Below are positions 15,918-22,928 of a stretch of DNA of 52,929 nucleotides, in pieces. The position numbers and the translations under genes are program-made. Origin of the DNA: Clostridiales bacterium (GTDB taxonomy: Bacteria; Bacillota; Clostridia; Oscillospirales; Oscillospiraceae); contig JAJQBL010000081.1 in the NCBI GenBank assembly GCA_021203325.1, positions 1 to 52,929 on the forward strand, written 5' to 3'. The notes below the pieces were generated by a model. It ran no database searches. It was not told the origin of the DNA and saw nothing but the letters and a program-made list of their open reading frames with translations. Each line of letters opens with the position of its first letter. Position 1 is the stretch's first letter.

Positions 15918-15946
15918 TTGCAATTTATCCAAAAAAGTGTTATCAT
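15918..15946 (+). promoter_or_regulatory. SigA-type promoter of the Fur-family gene
   Basis: TTGCAA (15918-15923) and TATCAT (15941-15946), 17 bp apart. The -35 box starts at the base after the repeat element, so insertion has placed foreign sequence immediately upstream of this promoter. Confidence 0.75.
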
Positions 15947-15985
15947 AAACGACAAGACAGTATGAGTAGGAGTGTAAGGGAACCC

Positions 15986-16456
15986 ATGAACGCCAGGCGC
16001 TATTCCAGACAGCGTGAGCTGATTTACGAATACCTGCTTACCACAACAGAGCATCCCACGGCGGAGATGATTTATGACCGGCTGAAACCCCAGTCCCCCC
16101 GCCTGGGCCTTGGCACGGTCTACCGCAACCTGAGCCTCCTGTGTGAGGACGGGCGGGTGCGGCGGCTGCCCTTCCCGGTGGAGCGGTATGACGGGAACCT
16201 GTCGGAGCACGCCCACTTCTGCTGTCAGCAGTGCGGCAGGGTGTCCGATCTGTTTTTAAACGATTCCGCAGTCAGTGAAACGGAGGAAGCGGTGGCCCAA
16301 CGCTATGGCCACCGGGTACATCACCACGAGCTGATTTATTACGGTGTCTGCGCCCAGTGCCTCAGCGCTCAGGCCGACACTCAGGAAGGGCAGGTGAAAC
16401 AGCATGAAAATCAGTTATCAGCCCAAGGGGGTTTGCTCCCGTCTGATGAACATTGA
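15986..16456 (+). CDS. Fur-family transcriptional regulator (PerR-like)
   Basis: A 156-residue metal-dependent repressor. The winged-helix N-terminus contains the recognition region TVYRNLSLL. The C-terminal half has the histidine-rich metal site (EHAHF) and two structural zinc pairs, CQQC and CAQC, with HHHELIYYG between, closest in pattern to PerR peroxide sensors. ATG at 15986 follows TAAGGGA; an ATG at 15962 is possible. The last 53 bases overlap the next gene in another frame, so the two are translationally linked. A role in peroxide or iron stress is inferred from family only. Confidence 0.85.
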   Translation: MNARRYSRQRELIYEYLLTTTEHPTAEMIYDRLKPQSPRLGLGTVYRNLSLLCEDGRVRRLPFPVERYDGNLSEHAHFCCQQCGRVSDLFLNDSAVSETEEAVAQRYGHRVHHHELIYYGVCAQCLSAQADTQEGQVKQHENQLSAQGGLLPSDEH

Positions 16457-16646
16457 GGTGGAGGATGGCGTCATCCAAAATCTGGAGGTCATCGGCGGCT
16501 GCAACGGCAACCTGAAGGGCATTTCCGCCCTGGTGAAGGGGATGAAGGTGGAGGACGCCATCTCCCGGATGGAGGGCATCCGCTGTGGATATAAGTCCAC
16601 TTCCTGTCCCGACCAGATCGCCCAGGCGCTGAAGCAGGCGCTGTAA
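16404..16646 (+). CDS. TSCPD-domain protein (TIGR03905 type)
   Basis: An 80-residue small protein that consists of a TSCPD domain: it ends with the name-giving STSCPDQIAQAL motif and contains GVCSRLM and GGCNGNLKG with conserved cysteines. Related domains occur at the end of vitamin B12-dependent ribonucleotide reductase; the function of stand-alone copies is unknown, though the cysteines suggest a redox or metal role. The gene starts inside the 3' end of the Fur-like gene, with AGGTGAAA as SD, and is followed by a strong terminator. Confidence 0.85.
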   Translation: MKISYQPKGVCSRLMNIEVEDGVIQNLEVIGGCNGNLKGISALVKGMKVEDAISRMEGIRCGYKSTSCPDQIAQALKQAL

Positions 16647-16657
16647 CAGGCAAACAG

Positions 16658-16700
16658 AAGCTCCCCCTGCGGGCCTATCGCCCACAGGGGGAGCTTTTTT
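16658..16700 (+). terminator. Intrinsic terminator after the Fur/TSCPD pair
   Basis: AAGCTCCCCCTG pairs with CAGGGGGAGCTT around a short loop, followed by TTTTTT. It also separates this pair from the convergent copper operon. Confidence 0.9.
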
Positions 16701-16720
16701 GCGCGATTGCGGCGGCTGCC

Positions 16721-16930
16721 TTACTGCACGCCCTTGACCTCGTAGCCTGCGTTGGTGACGGCGGCGGTCAGCACCTCGTCCGCCACAGGGGCGTCCAGGG
16801 TGACGGTGGCGGTTTTGGCCTCCAGATCGGCCACGGCGGAGGTTACCCCCGCCACGGCGGACAGGGCCTTTTCCACCCGGGCCTTGCAGTGGACGCACAT
16901 CATGCCCTCTACAGTCAGTACCTTTGTCAT
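16721..16930 (-). CDS. Possible internally initiated CopZ-like copper chaperone
   Basis: In frame with the end of copA, an ATG at 16930 is preceded by GAGGTGAAAGAA, a strong SD at good spacing. Translation from it would give a 69-residue HMA protein ([15 protein letters not shown] start), the length of a stand-alone CopZ. This is either the relic of a fused copZ gene or a functional internal start that delivers the free chaperone from the same mRNA; sequence alone cannot decide. Confidence 0.45.
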   Translation of the reverse strand: MTKVLTVEGMMCVHCKARVEKALSAVAGVTSAVADLEAKTATVTLDAPVADEVLTAAVTNAGYEVKGVQ

Positions 16931-19594
16931 TTCTTTCACCTCATTTTGATTGTTATCTGCTTCACTCCTGGGAGTGGGGACAGTACATTCACCCGGCTCA
17001 TAGCCCGCCTCTGCCACGGCGGCGGCCAGCACACTGTCCGCCACGGTCGTGTCCAGGACGATGGTGGCGGTTTTGGCCTCCAGGTCGGCTTTCGCGGAGC
17101 GCACCTCCGGGATGGCCGTCAGCGCCTCCTCCGCCCGGCGGGTGCAGTGCTGGCACATCATGCCGTTGACGGTGAGGACGCGGGTCTCTCCGTCATTCTG
17201 CGATGCGGGCAGGGGGCAGGCCGGAGTTTCCTGTGGGGCGGGGATGGGACAGGCCGGGGCCTCCGCCGGTTCCGCCGGAGCGGAGGGAGAAGGAGCGGCG
17301 GGGGCGCTGTGCTTCGGCTTGAAGAACCGCAGCCGCAGGGCGTTGGACACCACGGAGACGGAGCTCAAACTCATGGCCGCCGCGCCGAAGATTGGGCTGA
17401 GCTGCCAGCCCAGAATGGGGTAGAACACGCCGGCGGCCAACGGGATGCCCACGCAGTTATAGCAGAAGGCCCAGAACAGGTCCTGCTTGATGTTGCGGAT
17501 GGTGGCCCGGCTCAGCTCCATGGCGGTGACGGCATCGGTGAGGCTGCTCTTCATCAGCACCACGTCGGCGGATTCCAGGGCCACATCGGTGCCTGCGCCG
17601 ATGGCAATGCCCACATCCGCCCGGGTCAGGGCGGGGGCGTCGTTGATGCCGTCCCCCACCATGGCCACCTTGCGGCCCTCCTGCTGGAGGGCGGAGATTT
17701 TCGCCTCCTTCTCGGTGGGCAGCACCCCGGCGATATAGGAGGAGATGCCCAAGGTCTTGGCCACGGCGGCGGCGGTGCGCTGGTTGTCGCCGGTCAGCAT
17801 GACCACCTCCACCCCCAGGTCCCGGAAGGCGTCCACGGCGGCCTTGCTGTCGCTGCGGGGCACATCCGCCACGGCGATGATGCCCAGAAGCCTGCCGTCG
17901 GCGGCGAAGTACAGCGGGGTCTTTCCCGCCTCCGCCAGGGCGTCCCCCGCCCCGTCGGGGACGGCGACGCCCTCCGCCTCCATCAGCGCCTGATTGCCCG
18001 CGAGAAATGCTTTCCCCTCCAGCGAAGCCCGCAGGCCCCGGCCGGGCTGGGCGGAGAAGTCCTCCACCGGCGCGGTGGCGAGGCCCCGCTCCCTGGCGGC
18101 CCGGACGATGGCCTCCGCCAGAGGATGCTCTGAGGGGGCCTCCAGGGAGGCGGCCAGCCGGAGCAGTTCCTCCTGGGAAATACCCTCTGCCGGCACCAGG
18201 TCGGTGACCACCGGCTTGCCCTCGGTCAGGGTGCCGGTTTTGTCCACCACCACGGTGTTCACGTTGTGGAGGGATTCCAGCGCTTCGGCGGACTTGAACA
18301 GGACGCCCAGCTCCGCCCCCTTGCCGGTGCCCACCATGATGGCCACCGGCGTGGCCAGCCCCAGGGCGCAGGGGCAGGAGATCACCAGCACCGCCACAGC
18401 GGAGGTCAACGCGCTGGAGACGCTGCCGGAAACCAGCATCCACACCACGAAGGTGACCAGCGAAATGCACAGCACCACCGGCACGAACACCCCCGCCACC
18501 TTGTCTGCCAGCTTGGCGATGGGGGCCTTGCTGGCGGAGGCGTCCTCCACCAGATGAATGATCTGGGACAGGGTGGTGTCCTCCCCCACCCGGGTGGCCC
18601 GGAAGGTGAAGGAGCCGTTCTTGTTAATGGTGGCGGCGGAGACGCTGTCGCCAGCGCCCTTCTCCACGGGGATGGATTCCCCGGTGAGGGCGCTCTCATC
18701 CACGGCGGAGGCGCCGGTCAGCACCACCCCGTCCACCGGGATGGCCTCGCCGGGGCGCACCAGCAGGGTGTCCCCGGGCTGCACCTCCTCCACCGGGACG
18801 ACAGATTCTGTGCCGTCCTCCAGACGGGTGGCGGTCTTGGGGGCCAGGTCCATCAGCCGCTCCATGGCCTGACTGGTCTTGCCCTTGCTCCGTGTCTCCA
18901 GGAACTTCCCCACCGTCACCAGGGTCAGAATCATGCCCACGCTCTCCAGATAGAGGTGGTTCATATGGTACTCCTCCGCCAGCTCCAGATCGCCGTGGCC
19001 CAATGCCCAGCCGACGACGAACATGGCGTAGAGGGAGTACAGCAGGGAGGCGGCGGCCCCCAGGGCCACCAGCGAGTCCATGTTGGGGGCGCGGCGGAAC
19101 AGGGCGGGGAAACCCACCTTAAAATACTTGTCGTTGACGTACAAAATGGGCAGTACCAGCACAAACTGGAGCAGGGCGTAGGTCATGCTGTTCTCCGCCC
19201 CAGTGAGGAAGGAGGGCAGCGGGGCGCCGAACATATGCCCCATGCAGACGTAAACGAGCGGAATCAGGAAGCAGACGGAGATGATCAGCCGGGTCTTCAT
19301 CCACCGCAGCTCTTTGTTCATCTCCTCCTTCCGGGCCTGAGCCTCCGCCTGGGCGGAGGAGACGGCCCTGCCTTTCTGTTCCTGTCCGGCCACCGTGGCC
19401 CGATAGCCCGCCTTCTCCACGGCGGCGCAGATGTCCTGGGGGGTCAGGGCGTCCGGGTCGTAGGTGACCACCATCGTCCCGGCCAGCAGGTTGACGGCCG
19501 CGTCCTCCACGCCCGCCAGGCCGCCTGCCGCCTTCTCCACATGGGCCTGGCAGGCGGCGCAGCTCATGCCGAATACATTGAACTTTTGCTTCAT
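16721..19594 (-). CDS. copA: Copper-exporting P1B-type ATPase with N- and C-terminal HMA domains
   Basis: A 957-residue heavy-metal ATPase. Residues 1-70 are an HMA domain (CAAC, Cys12/Cys15). The core has TGES, the membrane metal site CPC (407-409), phosphorylation motif DKTGT (Asp451), HP (490-491), TGDN (601-604) and GDGIND (647-652), as in Cu+ exporters. After a Pro/Ala-rich linker come two more HMA domains (803-868 with CQHC; 889-957 with CVHC), which is unusual since these normally precede the membrane core. The last starts at an internal Met with its own SD, so a free CopZ-like chaperone may also be made. Start has SD AAAGGAA; CsoR lies 27 bp upstream. Confidence 0.95.
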   Translation of the reverse strand: MKQKFNVFGMSCAACQAHVEKAAGGLAGVEDAAVNLLAGTMVVTYDPDALTPQDICAAVEKAGYRATVAGQEQKGRAVSSAQAEAQARKEEMNKELRWMKTRLIISVCFLIPLVYVCMGHMFGAPLPSFLTGAENSMTYALLQFVLVLPILYVNDKYFKVGFPALFRRAPNMDSLVALGAAASLLYSLYAMFVVGWALGHGDLELAEEYHMNHLYLESVGMILTLVTVGKFLETRSKGKTSQAMERLMDLAPKTATRLEDGTESVVPVEEVQPGDTLLVRPGEAIPVDGVVLTGASAVDESALTGESIPVEKGAGDSVSAATINKNGSFTFRATRVGEDTTLSQIIHLVEDASASKAPIAKLADKVAGVFVPVVLCISLVTFVVWMLVSGSVSSALTSAVAVLVISCPCALGLATPVAIMVGTGKGAELGVLFKSAEALESLHNVNTVVVDKTGTLTEGKPVVTDLVPAEGISQEELLRLAASLEAPSEHPLAEAIVRAARERGLATAPVEDFSAQPGRGLRASLEGKAFLAGNQALMEAEGVAVPDGAGDALAEAGKTPLYFAADGRLLGIIAVADVPRSDSKAAVDAFRDLGVEVVMLTGDNQRTAAAVAKTLGISSYIAGVLPTEKEAKISALQQEGRKVAMVGDGINDAPALTRADVGIAIGAGTDVALESADVVLMKSSLTDAVTAMELSRATIRNIKQDLFWAFCYNCVGIPLAAGVFYPILGWQLSPIFGAAAMSLSSVSVVSNALRLRFFKPKHSAPAAPSPSAPAEPAEAPACPIPAPQETPACPLPASQNDGETRVLTVNGMMCQHCTRRAEEALTAIPEVRSAKADLEAKTATIVLDTTVADSVLAAAVAEAGYEPGECTVPTPRSEADNNQNEVKEMTKVLTVEGMMCVHCKARVEKALSAVAGVTSAVADLEAKTATVTLDAPVADEVLTAAVTNAGYEVKGVQ

Positions 19595-19621
19595 AACGGT
19601 TCCTTTCTAACGCTCGGTGCC

Positions 19622-19921
19622 CTATTTCAGCAGCTTTTGCAGGGTTTTCACCAGTTCCTCCACCTTTTCGTCGTTTCCCTCCCGGACGTCCTCCGCCACG
19701 CAGGTGCGGATGTGGGTGGACAGCAGCTCTTTCGTGAAGCTGTTCAGGGCGGCGGTGGTGGCGCTGACCTGGGTCAGGATGTCCACGCAGTAGCAGTCCT
19801 CATCCACCATCCGTTTCAGCCCCCGCACCTGGCCCTCGATGCGGCTCAGGCGGTTGATGAGATCCCGATGCTCCTCCGGGGAGCGCTCCTTTTTGCGCTC
19901 ACAGCAGCAATGCTCCTCCAT
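19622..19921 (-). CDS. csoR: Copper-sensing repressor CsoR
   Basis: A 99-residue all-helical regulator of the CsoR/RcnR (DUF156) family. It has the family RLSRIEGQVRGLKRM segment, Cys in DEDCYCVDIL, and His-Cys in STHIRTCV, giving the C-H-C Cu+ ligand set expected for CsoR rather than the N-terminal His-rich set of RcnR. The N-terminus carries extra cysteines (HCCC). SD AAAGGAG precedes the ATG; a GTG three codons earlier is less likely. It is first in the operon with copA and lies under two operator palindromes, so autoregulation relieved by copper is expected. Confidence 0.92.
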   Translation of the reverse strand: MEEHCCCERKKERSPEEHRDLINRLSRIEGQVRGLKRMVDEDCYCVDILTQVSATTAALNSFTKELLSTHIRTCVAEDVREGNDEKVEELVKTLQKLLK

Positions 19922-19943
19922 GCGACCCACTCCTTTCTGTTGG

Positions 19944-20005
19944 ATACCCCTTGGGGGTATTTTCTAGACAACAGTAGTATATACCCTGTGGGGGTATCCT
20001 GTCAA
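19944..20005 (-). promoter_or_regulatory. csoR-copA promoter with two CsoR operators
   Basis: On the minus strand TTGACA (20000-20005) and TATACT (19976-19981) are 18 bp apart. Two 17-bp palindromes of the ATACCC-N5-GGGTAT class, matching known CsoR boxes, lie at 19981-19997 (filling the spacer between -35 and -10) and 19944-19960 (downstream of the start). Binding at the first would block RNA polymerase directly. Confidence 0.85.
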
Positions 20006-20016
20006 AGGGGCGGCGC

Positions 20017-20047
20017 AAAAAAACTGCGCGCCCATCAGGACGCGCAG
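20017..20047 (-). terminator. Intrinsic terminator after the DUF378 gene
   Basis: Minus-strand stem CTGCGCG/CGCGCAG followed by TTTTTTT, placed between the DUF378 gene and the copper operon promoter. Confidence 0.85.
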
Positions 20048-20076
20048 CAGCTGCCGGGAACGCCCGGCGGCGACGA

Positions 20077-20292
20077 TCAAGTGGCGTGTTCCTGCCGGAC
20101 CGTATCGTTGTCCCGGAAGAGCAGCGAGATGCACCAGATCGCGGCCAGCCCCACCAGCCCATACACCAGACGGCTGAGCACGGTTCCGGAGCCGCCGAAC
20201 AGCCAGGCCACCAGGTCGAACTGGAACAGGCCGATGAGCCCCCAGTTTAGCCCGCCGATAATGGCCAGGGTCAAAGCGGTTTTATCCAACAT
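20077..20292 (-). CDS. DUF378 small membrane protein
   Basis: A 71-residue protein with two hydrophobic segments. The GGLNWGLIGLFQFDLVAWLFG stretch is characteristic of DUF378; function is unknown. SD GAGGGAGG precedes the ATG at 20292; upstream in-frame codons have no support. It is a single gene with its own terminator. Confidence 0.85.
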   Translation of the reverse strand: MLDKTALTLAIIGGLNWGLIGLFQFDLVAWLFGGSGTVLSRLVYGLVGLAAIWCISLLFRDNDTVRQEHAT

Positions 20293-20378
20293 GGCAAATC
20301 CTCCCTCGTTTCCGCGCGGTGGCACGGTTTGTACACCGTTACTTTGCCCACTTCTCCGGGAAACATGCTCCGGAAACC

Positions 20379-20588
20379 TCAAAGGGTGAAATCTTCGTCG
20401 GAAAATTTGGAAAAATCAGGAACGGCCGACTGGGGCGGCACCCGCTTCAGGGGGTCATACTGAAAACGGGAGCAGTGATAGCCGGGGGAGACGATCCCCT
20501 TTTTGGGGCAGGCGATCTGATCGTCCTTCAGCAGCTCCCCCCTGGCGCAGTATTGGCAGCGCGGTTCAATATCTTTGCGAAACAGCAT
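20379..20588 (-). CDS. Small Cys-rich (zinc-ribbon-like) hypothetical protein
   Basis: A 69-residue soluble protein with four cysteines (C11, C14, C27, C39) spaced like a rubredoxin/zinc-ribbon knuckle (CQYC...CPKKG...HCSRF). I do not recognise a named family. SD AGAGAGG precedes the ATG. It lies 39 bp downstream of ylbJ on the same strand and is probably co-transcribed with it. Confidence 0.65.
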   Translation of the reverse strand: MLFRKDIEPRCQYCARGELLKDDQIACPKKGIVSPGYHCSRFQYDPLKRVPPQSAVPDFSKFSDEDFTL

Positions 20589-20627
20589 GATAAAGGGCCT
20601 CTCTTTCTCTGAAACTGACTATCCTTA

Positions 20628-21770
20628 TCATACCGCTTTTTTCGGGAAAAAGCTACCTCTTTTCCGAAAAAGCACAAAAATCCCCAAAATACCGCACCAG
20701 GCCCCCAGCCCCAGCAGCGGCGGCAGGACGGCGACGGAAGCGCTCCCCGCCGCCACGGCGGACGCCATGGCGGTGACTGCCTGGGGGAACCGCTGCACCG
20801 CCGCCGCGGCCAACACGAAGGAGATGCAGCCGTGAAGCAGCTGCCCCTTCAGGCACCACACCGGCGACAGCCCGCTGGCGGCCAGCATGGCGGCGGTCTG
20901 GCAGAAAATGGACAGCCCGCCGAAGCCCAGCAGAAAGGCGGCCACCGGTACGGCGCTGTAGACCGAGGCCCCCTCCAGCAGGGCCACCCCGTTGGTCAGC
21001 TCCACCATGCCGCTGAGCAGGGCCTCGGCACAGACGGCGTCCATGCCCAGCGCCTCCAGCAGCTTCACACCCGGCCGGAGCAGCCCGAACAGCCGTACCA
21101 GCCGCAGAATCACCGCGAACAACACCACGCAGGCGCAGACGTTCAGCGAGGACTGCACCGCGCTGCCCATGGCGTTGGTAAACGCCTGGGAGAAGCGGAC
21201 GCTGCGTACCGTTTGGGCGCTGCCGGGGGACGGGGGGACTGGCTCCGTCCCCGGCCTAAGCCAGCGCCCCAGCAGGCCGCAGCACAGGGCGCCGGCGACG
21301 TGGACGCCCAGCAGCAGCCACCCCGCCTGGACGCTGCCCAGCACGCCGGCCCCTGCCACGCTGAGGATGAAGGCGGGGCCGCCGTTGTTGCAGAAGAGCA
21401 GCAGCCGCTCCCCGTCCTGCCGGGAGAGCTGGCCCTGCTCATAGAGCTGCCCCACTGTCCTGGCCCCCAGGGGATACCCTCCAATCAGCCCCAGCAGCAG
21501 CGCTGTGGCCCCGGCGCCGCTGACCCCAAAGAGGGGCCCTATCACCGGACCGCAGCAGCGCCCCAGGACGCTGCCCAGCCCCAGCTCTGCCGCCAGCGCC
21601 GACAGCACGAAGAAGGGGAACAGGGAGGGCAGCACCACCTGGGCGCAGAGATTCAGCCCGGTTTTCGCCCCCGCCGCCGCCTCCGCCGGGCGCAGCACCA
21701 GCGCCAGGGCGAAGCCGAACAGACAGAGTACCACCGGCAAAGCGCGAAGCATCGGACGGCGTGCAGACAT
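20628..21770 (-). CDS. ylbJ: Sporulation integral membrane protein YlbJ-like
   Basis: A 380-residue polytopic protein with nucleoside-recognition (Gate) domain motifs: FPFFVLSAL, GLIGGYPLGARTV and CNNGGPAFIL in the first half, repeated as a looser pattern later. YlbJ is made under SigE in Bacillus and is needed for normal spore envelope formation. The ATG at 21770 has SD GAGGTGA 5 bases upstream, but this SD forms part of a 12-bp perfect hairpin (21776-21810), which should limit translation. Upstream in-frame codons cross the hairpin and are less likely. Confidence 0.85.
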   Translation of the reverse strand: MSARRPMLRALPVVLCLFGFALALVLRPAEAAAGAKTGLNLCAQVVLPSLFPFFVLSALAAELGLGSVLGRCCGPVIGPLFGVSGAGATALLLGLIGGYPLGARTVGQLYEQGQLSRQDGERLLLFCNNGGPAFILSVAGAGVLGSVQAGWLLLGVHVAGALCCGLLGRWLRPGTEPVPPSPGSAQTVRSVRFSQAFTNAMGSAVQSSLNVCACVVLFAVILRLVRLFGLLRPGVKLLEALGMDAVCAEALLSGMVELTNGVALLEGASVYSAVPVAAFLLGFGGLSIFCQTAAMLAASGLSPVWCLKGQLLHGCISFVLAAAAVQRFPQAVTAMASAVAAGSASVAVLPPLLGLGAWCGILGIFVLFRKRGSFFPKKAV

Positions 21771-21775
21771 AACAA

Positions 21776-21810
21776 TCACCTCACGCAAAGCTATGCTCTG
21801 CGTGAGGTGA
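21776..21810 (-). promoter_or_regulatory. Hairpin sequestering the ylbJ Shine-Dalgarno
   Basis: A perfect 12-bp inverted repeat (TCACCTCACGCA at 21776-21787 and its complement at 21799-21810), loop 11 nt. The ylbJ SD GAGGTGA lies wholly in the 3' arm of the transcript's hairpin, 5 nt from the ATG. Confidence 0.7.
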
Positions 21811-21902
21811 AAATACCTGTCTTGTCCCTGAACGCCTGATACTGTCATGCAATGAGCGTGGGATGCGATCCATTCTTTCGGTCAGGGGGAAAGCGTGATG
21901 GG

Positions 21903-22290
21903 ACAGTCAGAGTTCCACAATCAAAGGATAATAAAATTGCCGCCCGTCCCGCCGAAGGCAGGGACGTGGGCGGCAATCATACCCAGCCGCCATCGGCGGC
22001 AGTCTCACCAGTTAGAAGTTACATCGTCTCTGACGGGATAGACTACCTATAGATTGAACAGCGCGAAGCCCGAGGTTATAGGAGAGGGGTTCTTAGGCGG
22101 ATTTTGCGTAAAAAATATGCCGGGGGCATATTTTTAGCAAAATCCTGAGCCAGCTTGCTGGCGAAGCCACTTAATAAGAGTAGGTAGTGCCTTAAAGTTT
22201 TTGATAACGGAGGTGCCCCGAACTCCCCCCTGAGCCGCCTTCTTTTGCTACTTTTCTTGGCGGAGCAAGAAAAGTAGGCCCCGCTTCCCG
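21903..22290. repeat. Dispersed structured repeat, copy 1
   Basis: It shares a modular layout with 38080-38390: ACAGTCAGA, a long hairpin starting ATTGCCGCC (21936-21977), the identical 15-bp palindrome GCCGCCATCGGCGGC (21986-22000), ACATCGTCT, GCGCGAAGCCC, and a hairpin with loop GGCGGAGC (22248-22277). This copy has an additional long hairpin at 22099-22145. It fills the 21771-22369 gap between ylbJ and nrdG; no gene is supported there. Reading frames inside it are fortuitous. Confidence 0.8.
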
Positions 22291-22369
22291 GCAGGGAAGG
22301 CCGGGCAAATCCTCTATAACGAACGTTTCCTAAGGAAAGCAATGTTCTGAAACAAATAACACGATTCCC

Positions 22370-22903
22370 TCAGGGCGTCTCCGTCCCGTCCCACAGGACG
22401 ACGCCCCCCTGCGCCAGACTCTGCGGCACGTCAATGATCCGCTGATTCTCGCTGCCCCGGAACCGGAGGCGGATGTTCTTCTCCTCCAGCCGGAAGTCCC
22501 CGTCCACCAGCACGTCCAGGCAGCTCAGCAGCTCCCGGGTGACGGCGGGGTCCCCCACATGGCCGGGGAGAAGGTCCGTCTCAAAGTTGTAGCCGGTGTA
22601 GCACCAGACGGTCTTTTCCGGCAGCTCCCGGCGCACCCGGCGCAGCAGGGGGAGCAGGGCCGGCTGGTTGGCGGGCTCAAAGGGCTCGCCCCCCAGCAGG
22701 CTCAGGCCGCGGATGTAGTCGGGCCGGAGGCTCTCCATGATTTCCTCCTCCACGGCGGGGGTGAAGGGCTGGCCGTAGTGGAAGTCCCAGGCCTCCTGGT
22801 TGAAGCAGCCCTCACAGTGGCGGGTGCAGCCGGAGACGAACAGGGCGGTGCGGCAGCCCGGGCCGTTGGAGATATTGCACTTTTTGATGGCGGCGTAATA
22901 CAT
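22370..22903 (-). CDS. nrdG: Anaerobic ribonucleotide reductase activating protein
   Basis: A 177-residue radical SAM enzyme that generates the glycyl radical on NrdD. The [4Fe-4S] motif is CTRHCEGC (CxxxCxxC), followed by GGEPFEP, which helps bind SAM. Length is normal. ATG at 22903 has SD GGGAGAG; an ATG at 22921 is also possible. It lies 25 bp downstream of nrdD on the same strand and should be co-transcribed from the NrdR-controlled promoter. Confidence 0.93.
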   Translation of the reverse strand: MYYAAIKKCNISNGPGCRTALFVSGCTRHCEGCFNQEAWDFHYGQPFTPAVEEEIMESLRPDYIRGLSLLGGEPFEPANQPALLPLLRRVRRELPEKTVWCYTGYNFETDLLPGHVGDPAVTRELLSCLDVLVDGDFRLEEKNIRLRFRGSENQRIIDVPQSLAQGGVVLWDGTETP

Positions 22904-22928
22904 AATAACTCTCCCATCCACCGGCGGC

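Noticed and set aside
18266-20389. A 707-codon plus-strand frame opposite copA and csoR
   Set aside because: His/Gly-rich shadow translation; it crosses the CsoR operators and two convincing genes on the other strand.
22076-22342. An 88-codon minus-strand frame downstream of ylbJ
   Set aside because: It lies inside the dispersed structured repeat and contains the long hairpin; no SD and no counterpart frame in the second copy.
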